DNA of 64,000 nt from Chaunax sp. Z400 (Eukaryota; Chordata; Actinopteri; Lophiiformes; Chaunacidae). The position numbers were made by a program, and so were the translations under genes. The notes beneath the pieces are model-generated. The model saw only the letters and a list, made by a program, of their open reading frames with translations. It was not told where the DNA came from and did not search any database. Location: contig CM075189.1 in assembly GCA_037577475.1 (NCBI GenBank), forward strand, positions 12,338,339-12,402,338. The letters run 5' to 3'. Positions 55,936-64,000 of the stretch are shown here, piece after piece; within the stretch, counting starts at the first letter, position 1; each line of letters opens with the position of its first letter.

Positions 55936-56421
55936 ATTTGTAGCTCTGGAACAGAAGGTTGTAGAAACTCGGGACCAACTTCCGTATGGGAGTTTTTGGG
56001 GTCTGAGAACACCAGTAGTTGTCCCGAGTCCCTACGACCTTCCCTTCCCGAGATATGACATATCCAGTACGGGGTATACTGAATATGTGTATCTTGGGAA
56101 CAGAAGGTGGTAGAGACTCAGGGACAAGTCTGGCATGTTCAGCGCCCCCGAAATATGGCAGACGGATCTTGGTTTCAAGTTGCTCCGACCTTCGGTTCCC
56201 GAGTTATACTTAAGTTTATTTTCTCATTGTAGAAGAATGAGGCTTGGCGCACCTATACTGAATATGTGTATCTCGGGAACGGAAGGTCGTAGAGACTCGG
56301 GACCAACGTCCGTCTGGGGGTTTTGGGGGTCTCTGAGAACGCCAGTCTTTGTCCTGAGTCTCTACGACCTTCCTTTCCCGAGATATGACATATCCACTAG
56401 GGGGGTATACTGGGTCTTAGA
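55936..56421. repeat. Spacer 1: first, most diverged monomers
   Basis: Three monomer starts (about 55940, 56080, 56259). The first has drifted (AGCTCTGGAACAGAAGGTTG for ATCTCGGGAACGGAAGGTCG). Two palindromic B-type units are present, the last ending at ACTAGG just before the first hexamer block. Confidence 0.85.
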
Positions 56422-57737
56422 CTAGGGTTAGGGTGAGGGTTGTGGCTAGGGTTAGGGTTGTGGCTAGGCTTAGGGTTAGGGTTTTGGCTACGGTTAGAGT
56501 TAGGGTTTGAGCTAGGGTTAGGGTTAGGGTTTGGGCTAGGGTTAGGGTTAGGGTTTGAGCTAGGGTTAGGGTTAGGGTTTGAGCTAGGGTTAGGTTAGGG
56601 TTTTGGTTAGGGTTAGGGTTAGGGTTTGAGTTAGGGTTAGGGTTAGTGTTTGGGCTAGGGTTAGGGTTAGGGTTTGGGCTAGAGTTAGGGTTTGAGCTAG
56701 GGTTAGGGTTAGGGTTTGAGCTAGGGTTAGGGTTAGGGTTTGAGCTAGGGTTAGGGTTAGGGTTAGGGTTTTGGCTAGGGTTAGGGTTAGGGCTAGGGTT
56801 AGGGTTTGGGCTAGGGTTAGGGTTAGGGTTTGAGCTAGGGTTAGGGTTAGGGTTTGAGCTAGGGTTAGGGCTAGGGTTTGAGCTAGGGTTAGGGTTAGGG
56901 TTTGGGCTAGGGTCAGAGTTTGAGCTAGGGTTAGGGTTAGGGTTTGAGCTAGGGTTAGGGTTAGTGTTTGGGCTAGGGTTAGGGTTTGAGCTAGGGTTAG
57001 GGTTAGGGTTTGGGCTAGGGTTAGGGTTAGGGTTTGAGCTAGGGTTAGGGTTTGGGCTAGGGTTAGGGTTTGAGCTAGGGTTAGGGTTAGGGTTTGAGCT
57101 AGGGTTAGGGTTAGGGTTTGAGTTAGGGTTAGGGTTAGTGTTTGGGCTAGGGTTAGGGTTAGGGTTTGGGCTAGGGTTAGGGTTTGAGCTAGGGTTAGGG
57201 TTAGGGTTAGGGTTTGGGCTAGGGTTAGGGTTTGAGCTAGGGTTAGGGTTAGGGTTTGAGCTAGGGTTAGGGTTAGGGTTTGAGCTAGGGTTAGGGTTAG
57301 GGTTTGGGCTAGGGTTAGGGTTTGAGCTAGGGTTAGGGTTAGGGTTTGAGCTAGGGTTAGGGTTAGGGTTTGAGCTAGGGTTAGGCTTAGGGTTTGAGTT
57401 AGGGTTAGGGTTAGTGTTTGGGCTAGGGTTAGGGTTAGGGTTTGGGCTAGGGTTAGGGTTTGAGCTAGGGTTAGGGTTAGGGTTTGAGCTAGGGTTAGGG
57501 TTAGGGTTTGAGCTAGGGTTAGGGTTAGGGTTTGAGCTAGGGTTAGGGTTAGGGTTTGAGCTAGGGTTAGGGTTAGGGTTTGAGTTAGGGTTAGGGTTAG
57601 TGTTTGGGCTAGGGTTAGGGTTTGGGCTAGGGTTAGGGTTTGAGCTAGGGTTAGGGTGAGGGTTTGAGCTAGGGTTAGGGTTAGGGTTTGAGTTAGGGTT
57701 AGGGTTAGGGTTTGGGCTAGGGTTAGGGTTAGGGTTA
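56422..57737 (+). repeat. Telomere-like hexamer block 1
   Basis: About 1.3 kb of hexamers GGGTTA, GGGTTT, GAGCTA, GGGCTA and GAGTTA, mostly in 18- and 24-base combinations. The first 200 bases are the most irregular. Hexamer phase is mostly kept; a one-base loss at 56593 (GTTAGGTTAGGG) is a visible break. Confidence 0.93.
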
Positions 57738-58310
57738 ACGGCAGTCTTTGTCCCGTGTCTCTACGACCTTCCCTTCCCGAGACATGACATAACAAAGTAG
57801 GGGCATATACTGAATATGTGTATCTCGGGAACGGAAGGTCGTAGAGACTCGGGGACAAGTCTGGCGTGTTCAGCGCCCCCGAAATATGGCAGACGGATCT
57901 TGGTTCCAATATGCTCCGACCTTCGGTTCCTGAGTTATAGTTAAGTACATTTTCTCATTGGAGATGAATGGGGCTTGGCGCACCTATACTGAATATGTGT
58001 ATCTCGGGAACGGAAGGTCGTAGAGACTCGCGGACAAGTCTGGCGTGTTCAGCGCCCCCGAAATATGGCAGACGGATCTTGGTTCCAAGTTGCTCCGACC
58101 TTCGGTTCTCGAGTTATACTTAAGTTTCTTTTCTCATTGGAGATGAATGGGGCTTGACGCACCTATACTGAATATGTGTATCTCGGGAACGGAAGGTCGT
58201 AGAGACTCTGGACCAATGTCCGTCTGGGGGTTTTGGGGGTCTCTGAGAACGCCAGTCTTTGTCCCGAGTCTCTACGACCTTGTCTTCCCAAGATATGACA
58301 TATCCAGTAG
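57738..58310. repeat. Spacer 2: 179-bp monomers
   Basis: The phrase TGAATATGTGTATCTCGGGA occurs at 57811, 57990 and 58169, exactly 179 bases apart. Two full A monomers containing CAGCGCCCCCGAAATATGGC are followed by one palindromic B monomer ending TATCCAGTAGGGG. Confidence 0.93.
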
Positions 58311-59006
58311 GGGTTAGGGTTAGGGCTAGGGTTAGGGTTAGGGTTTGGGCTAGGGTTAGGGTTAGGGTTTGGGCTAGGGTTAGGGTTTGAGCTAGGGTTA
58401 GGGTTAGGGTTAGGGTTTGGGCTAGGGTTAGGGTTTGAGCTAGGGTTAGGGTTAGGGTTTGAGCTAGGGTTAGGGTTAGGGTTTGAGCTAGGGTTAGGGT
58501 TAGGGTTTGGGCTAGGGTTAGGGTTTGAGCTAGGGTTAGGGTTAGGGTTTGAGCTAGGGTTAGGGTTAGGGTTTGAGCTAGGGTTAGGCTTAGGGTTTGA
58601 GTTAGGGTTAGGGTTAGTGTTTGGGCTAGGGTTAGGGTTAGGGTTTGGGCTAGGGTTAGGGTTTGAGCTAGGGTTAGGGTTAGGGTTTGAGCTAGGGTTA
58701 GGGTTAGGGTTTGAGCTAGGGTTAGGGTTAGGGTTTGGGCTAGGGTTAGGGTTTGAGCTAGGGTTAGGGTTAGGGTTTGAGCTAGGGTTAGGGTTAGGGT
58801 TTGAGCTAGGGTTAGGGTTAGGGTTTGAGCTAGGGTTAGGGTTAGGGTTTGAGTTAGGGTTAGGGTTAGTGTTTGGGCTAGGGTTAGGGTTTGGGCTAGG
58901 GTTAGGGTTTGAGCTAGGGTTAGGGTGAGGGTTTGAGCTAGGGTTAGGGTTAGGGTTTGAGTTAGGGTTAGGGTTAGGGTTTGGGCTAGGGTTAGGGTTA
59001 GGGTTA
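58311..59006 (+). repeat. Telomere-like hexamer block 2
   Basis: About 0.7 kb, near-identical to the right part of block 1 including the rare variant TTAGGCTTAGGG, but with an extra 66 bases. Confidence 0.93.
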
Positions 59007-59400
59007 ACGGCAGTCTTTGTCCCGTGTCTCTACGACCTTCCCTTCCCGAGACATGACATAACAAAGTAGGGGCATATACTGAATATGTGTATCTCGGGAA
59101 CGGAAGGTCGTAGAGACTCGGGGACAAGTCTGGCGTGTTCAGCGCCCCCGAAATATGGCAGACGGATCTTGGTTCCAAGTTGCTCCGACCTTCGGTTCTC
59201 GAGTTATACATAAGTTTCTTTTCTCATTGGACATGAATGGGGCTTGACGCACCTATACTGAATATGTGTATCTCGGGAACGGAAGGTCGTAGAGACTCTG
59301 GACCAATGTCCGTCTGGGGTTTTTGGGGGTCTCTGAGAACGCCAGTCTTTGTCCCGAGTCTCTACGACCTTGTCTTCCCAAGATATGACATATCCAGTAG
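59007..59400. repeat. Spacer 3: one A and one B monomer
   Basis: Monomer starts at 59080 and 59259, 179 bases apart. Its left 200 bases closely match spacer 2, while it lacks one A monomer. Confidence 0.92.
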
Positions 59401-61248
59401 GGGTTAGGGTTAGGGCTAGGGTTAGGGTTAGGGTTTGGGCTAGGGTTAGGGTTAGGGTTTGAGCTAGGGTTAAGGTTAGGGTTTGAGCTAGGGTTAGGGT
59501 TAGGGTTTGAGCTAGGGTTAGGGTAAGGGTTTGAGCTAGGGTTAGGGTTAGGGTTTGGGCTAGGGTTTGAGCTGGGGTTAGGGTTAGGGTTTGAGCTAGG
59601 GTTAGGGTTAGGGTTTGAGTTAGGGTTAGGGTTAGCGTTTGAGCTAGGGTTAGGGTTAGGGTTTGAGCTAGGGTTAGGGTTTGAGCTAGGGTTAGGGTTA
59701 GGGTTAGGGTTTGAGCTAGGGTTAGGGTTTGAGCTAGGGTTAGGGTTAGGGTTTGAGCTAGGGTTAGGGTTAGGGTTAGGGTTTGAGCTAGGGTTAGGGT
59801 TAGGGTTAGGGTTTGAGTTAGGGTTAGTGTTTGAGCTAGGGTTAGGGTTAGGGTTTGAGCTAGGGTTAGGGTTAGGGTTTGCGCTAGGGTTAGGGTTAGG
59901 GCTAGGGTTAGGGTTTGGGCTAGGGTTAGGATTAGGGTTAGGGCTAGGGTTAGGGTTTGGGCTAGGGTTAGGGTTAGGGTTAGGGTTTCAGCTAGGGTTA
60001 GGGTTAGGGTTTGGGCTAGGGTTAGGGTTTGGGTTTGAGCTAGGGTTAGGGTTAGGGTTTGAGCTAGGGTTAGGGTTAGGGTTTGGGCTAGGGTTAGGGT
60101 TAGGGTTAGGGTTTGAGCTAGGGTTCGGGTTTGGGCTAGGGTTAGGGTTCGGGTTTGAGCTAGGGTTAGGGTTAGGGTTTGGGCTAGGGTTAGGGTTAGG
60201 GTTTGAGCTAGGGTTAGGGTTTGAGCTAGGGTTAGGGTTAGGGTTAGGGCTAGGGTTAGGGTTTGAGCTAGGGTTAGGGTTTGAGCTAGGGTTAGGGTTA
60301 GGGTTTGGGCTAGGGTTAGGGTTTGGGCTAGGGTTAGGGTTAGGGTTAGGGTTTGAGCTAGGGTTAGGGTTAGGGTTTGGGCTAGTGTTAGGGTTTGAGC
60401 TAGGGTTAGGGTTAGGGTTAGGGCTAGGGTTAGGGTTTGAGCTAGGGTTAGGGTTTGAGCTAGGGTTAGGGTTAGGGTTTGAGCTAGGGTTAGGGTTAGG
60501 GTTAGGGTTTGGGCTAGGGTTAGGGTTAGGGTTTGAGCTAGGGTTAGGGTTAGGGTTTGAGCTAGGGTTAGGGGTAGGGTTTGAGCTAAGGTTAGGGTTA
60601 GGGCTAGGGTTAGGGTTTCGGCTAGGGTTAGGGTTAGGGTTTGAGCTAGGGTTAGGGTTAGGGTTAGGGTTTGAGCTAGGGTTAGGGTTTGAGCTAGGGT
60701 TAGGGTTAGGGTTTGAGCTAGGGTTAGGGTTTGAGCTAGGGTTAGGGTTAGGGTTAGGGTTTGAGCTAGGGTTAGGGTTTGAGCTAGGGTTAGGGTTAGG
60801 GTTTGAGCTAGGGTTAGGGTTTGAGCTAGGGTTAGGCTTTGAGCTAGGGTTAGGGTTTGAGCTAGGGTTAGGGTTAGGGTTTGAGCTAGGGTTAGGGTTA
60901 GGGTTTGAGTTAGGGTTAGGGTTTGAGCTAGGGTTAGGGTTAGGGTTTGAGCTAGGGTTAGGGTTAGGGTTTGGGCTAGGGTTACGGCTAGGGTAAGGGT
61001 TTGGGCTAGGGTTAGGGTTAGGGTTTGAGCTAGGGTTAGGGTTAGGGTTAGGGCTAGGGTTAGGGTTTGGGCTAGGGTTAGGGTTAGGGTTTGAGCTAGG
61101 GTTAGGGTTAGGGTTTGGGCTAGGGTTAGGGTTAGGGTTTGAGCTAGGGTTAGGGTTGGGGTTTGGGCTAGGGTTAGGGTTAGGGCTAGGGTTAGGGTTT
61201 GAGCTAGGGTTAGGGTTAGGGTTTGGGCTAGGGTTAGGGATAGGGTTA
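59401..61248 (+). repeat. Telomere-like hexamer block 3
   Basis: About 1.85 kb of the same hexamers with private variants (GTTCGGGTTT, GTTTCGGCTA, GGGGTAGGG, GTTACGGCTA), all shared with block 4. Confidence 0.93.
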
Positions 61249-61822
61249 ACGGCAGTCTTTGTCCCGCGTCTCTACGACCTTCACTTCCCCAGACATGACA
61301 TAACAAAGTAGGGGGATATACTGAATATGTGTATCTCGGTAACGGAAGGTCGTAGAGACTCGGGGAGAAGTCTGGTGTTTTCAGCGCCCCCGAAATATGG
61401 CAGACGGAACGTGGTTCCAAGTTGCTCCGACCTTCGGTTCTCGAGTTATACTTAAGTTTTTTTTTCTCATTGGAGATGAATGGGGCTTGGCGCAACTATA
61501 CTGAATATGTGTATCTCGGGAACGGAAGGTCGTAGAGACTCGGGGAGAAGTCTGGCGTGTTCAGCGCCCCCGAAATATGGCAGACGGATCTTGGTTCCAA
61601 TATGCTCCGACCTTCGGTTCCTGAGTTATAGTTAAGTTTATTTTCTCATTGGAGATGAATGGGGCTTGGCGCACCTATACTGAATATGTGTATCTCGGGA
61701 ACGGAAGGTCGTAGAGACTCTGGACCAATGTCCGTCTGGGGTTTTTGGGGGTCTCTGAGAACGCCAGTCTTTGTCCCGAGTCTCTACGACCTTGTCTTCC
61801 CAAGATATGACATATCCAGTAG
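61249..61822. repeat. Spacer 4: 179/180-bp monomers
   Basis: Monomer starts at 61322, 61502 and 61681 (two A, one B). Carries changes absent from spacers 2 and 3, such as TCGGTAACGG and GGAACGTGG. Confidence 0.92.
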
Positions 61823-63688
61823 GGGTTAGGGTTAGGGCTAGGGTTAGGGTTAGGGTTTGGGCTAGGGTTAGGGTTAGGGTTTGAGCTAGGGTTAAGGTTA
61901 GGGTTTGAGCTAGGGTTAGGGTTAGGGTTTGAGCTAGGGTTAGGGTAAGGGTTTGAGCTAGGGTTAGGGTTAGGGTTAGGGTTTGGGCTAGGGTTTGAGC
62001 TGGGGTTAGGGTTAGGGTTTGAGCTAGGGTTAGGGTTAGGGTTTGAGTTAGGGTTAGGGTTAGCGTTTGAGCTAGGGTTAGGGTTAGGGTTTGAGCTAGG
62101 GTTAGGGTTTGAGCTAGGGTTAGGGTTAGGGTTAGGGTTTGAGCTAGGGTTAGGGTTTGAGCTAGGGTTAGGGTTAGGGTTTGAGCTAGGGTTAGGGTTA
62201 GGGTTAGGGTTTGAGCTAGGGTTAGGGTTAGGGTTAGGGTTTGAGTTAGGGTTAGTGTTTGAGCTAGGGTTAGGGTTAGGGTTTGAGCTAGGGTTAGGGT
62301 TAGGGTTTGCGCTAGGGTTAGGGTTAGGGCTAGGGTTAGGGTTTGGGCTAGGGTTAGGATTAGGGTTAGGGCTAGGGTTAGGGTTTGGGCTAGGGTTAGG
62401 GTTAGGGTTAGGGTTTCAGCTAGGGTTAGGGTTAGGGTTTGGGCTAGGGTTAGGGTTTGGGTTTGAGCTAGGGTTAGGGTTAGGGTTTGAGCTAGGGTTA
62501 GGGTTAGGGTTTGGGCTAGGGTTAGGGTTAGGGTTAGGGTTTGAGCTAGGGTTCGGGTTTGGGCTAGGGTTAGGGTTCGGGTTTGAGCTAGGGTTAGGGT
62601 TAGGGTTTGGGCTAGGGTTAGGGTTAGGGTTTGAGCTAGGGTTAGGGTTTGAGCTAGGGTTAGGGTTAGGGTTAGGGCTAGGGTTAGGGTTTGAGCTAGG
62701 GTTAGGGTTTGAGCTAGGGTTAGGGTTAGGGTTTGGGCTAGGGTTAGGGTTTGGGCTAGGGTTAGGGTTAGGGTTAGGGCTAGGGTTAGGGTTTGAGCTA
62801 GGGTTAGGGTTAGGGTTTGGGCTAGTGTTAGGGTTTGAGCTAGGGTTAGGGTTAGGGTTAGGGCTAGGGTTAGGGTTTGAGCTAGGGTTAGGGTTTGAGC
62901 TAGGGTTAGGGTTAGGGTTTGAGCTAGGGTTAGGGTTAGGGTTAGGGTTTGGGCTAGGGTTAGGGTTAGGGTTTGAGCTAGGGTTAGGGTTAGGGTTTGA
63001 GCTAGGGTTAGGGGTAGGGTTTGAGCTAAGGTTAGGGTTAGGGCTAGGGTTAGGGTTTCGGCTAGGGTTAGGGTTAGGGTTTGAGCTAGGGTTAGGGTTA
63101 GGGTTAGGGTTTGAGCTAGGGTTAGGGTTTGAGCTAGGGTTAGGGTTAGGGTTTGAGCTAGGGTTAGGGTTTGAGCTAGGGTTAGGGTTAGGGTTAGGGT
63201 TTGAGCTAGGGTTAGGGTTTGAGCTAGGGTTAGGGTTAGGGTTTGAGCTAGGGTTAGGGTTTGAGCTAGGGTTAGGCTTTGAGCTAGGGTTAGGGTTTGA
63301 GCTAGGGTTAGGGTTAGGGTTTGAGCTAGGGTTAGGGTTAGGGTTTGAGTTAGGGTTAGGGTTTGAGCTAGGGTTAGGGTTAGGGTTTGAGCTAGGGTTA
63401 GGGTTAGGGTTTGGGCTAGGGTTACGGCTAGGGTAAGGGTTTGGGCTAGGGTTAGGGTTAGGGTTTGAGCTAGGGTTAGGGTTAGGGTTAGGGCTAGGGT
63501 TAGGGTTTGGGCTAGGGTTAGGGTTAGGGTTTGAGCTAGGGTTAGGGTTAGGGTTTGGGCTAGGGTTAGGGTTAGGGTTTGAGCTAGGGTTAGGGTTGGG
63601 GTTTGGGCTAGGGTTAGGGTTAGGGCTAGGGTTAGGGTTTGAGCTAGGGTTAGGGTTAGGGTTTGGGCTAGGGTTAGGGATAGGGTTA
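61823..63688 (+). repeat. Telomere-like hexamer block 4
   Basis: A near copy of block 3, offset 2422 at its start and 2440 at its end; the difference is accounted for by one 6-base and one 12-base hexamer gain. Confidence 0.94.
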
Positions 63689-64000
63689 ACGGCAGTCTTT
63701 GTCCCGCGTCTCTACGACCTTCACTTCCCCAGACATGACATAACAAAGTAGGGGGATATACTGAATATGTGTATCTCGGTAACGGAAGGTCGTAGAGACT
63801 CGGGGAGAAGTCTGGTGTTTTCAGCGCCCCCGAAATATGGCAGACGGAACGTGGTTCCAAGTTGCTCCGACCTTCGGTTCTCGAGTTATACTTAAGTTTT
63901 TTTTTCTCATTGGAGATGAATGGGGCTTGGCGCAACTATAGTGAATATGTGTATCTCGGGAACGGAAGGTCGTAGAGACTCGGGGAGAAGTCTGGCGTGT
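63689..64000. repeat. Spacer 5, cut by the window end
   Basis: Matches spacer 4 with 2440-base offset apart from single changes (for example CTATAGTGAATATG for CTATACTGAATATG at 63938). Confidence 0.92.

Larger units (their letters stand above)
55936..64000 (+). repeat. Composite subtelomere-type satellite
   Basis: Spacers built of ~179-bp monomers alternate with telomere-like hexamer blocks: spacer 55936-56421, block 56422-57737, spacer 57738-58310, block 58311-59006, spacer 59007-59400, block 59401-61248, spacer 61249-61822, block 61823-63688, spacer 63689 to the window end. The G-rich strand is the plus strand throughout. The array is cut by the window edge. I know no named family for it. 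Confidence 0.93.

Noticed and set aside
59204..61495. Open frame of 763 codons on the minus strand
   Set aside because: It is the translation of the hexamer block (Leu-Thr-Leu-Ala-Gln repeats) with both spacer ends; period-six repeats without stops explain it. The matching frames at 61638-63935, 56590-57909 and 58120-59211 and the Gly-Leu-Phe-Glu plus frames are rejected for the same reason.

Overview
The window looks like teleost fish nuclear DNA, probably percomorph. It is dense in long CA/TG microsatellites, carries fish-type transposon fragments, has split-gene structure, and is almost gene-free. Only one protein-coding feature is supported: the first coding exon of a PGC-1 beta gene (ppargc1b), on the minus strand at 33429-33509. 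It sits in a CpG-rich promoter block, has a good start context and ends at a clean splice donor. The gene therefore runs leftward. I read positions 1-33428 as part of a long first intron, since I found no second exon by eye.

Layout. 1-33.4 kb: inferred intron 1, holding more than fifteen large microsatellites, two copies of a fold-back MITE family (one split by a LINE 3' end), a LINE fragment with a pentanucleotide tail near 17 kb, a 0.37-kb TAC/TAT tract, and a few GC-balanced stretches rich in homeodomain/POU-like motifs that could be conserved enhancers. 32.99-33.62 kb: CpG island, with a YY1-like site over the start codon and a CTCF-like site upstream. 33.6-55.1 kb: upstream intergenic DNA with two more fold-back MITEs, a short hAT-type element, a piggyBac-like element, a Rex3-type LINE end, AT satellites, a 33-bp minisatellite and diverged copies of a common fish repeat. 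55.15-55.93 kb: about five diverged copies of a ~195-bp tandem repeat. 55.94-64.0 kb: a composite satellite in which CpG-containing ~179-bp monomers alternate with blocks of telomere-like hexamers (GGGTTA, GGGTTT, GAGCTA, GGGCTA). The last two hexamer blocks are near-identical copies of a 2.4-kb unit, and the satellite continues past the window.

The composite satellite is the most unusual part. Its G-rich strand is the plus strand, so if telomeric polarity is kept the chromosome end lies to the right and ppargc1b lies about 22 kb inside subtelomeric-type sequence. Hundreds of codons are stop-free on both strands there, but only because every repeat unit is a multiple of six bases; I do not treat these as genes. 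No tRNA, rRNA, CRISPR, viral or prokaryotic feature was seen. All repeat family names come from remembered terminal motifs, not a database search.
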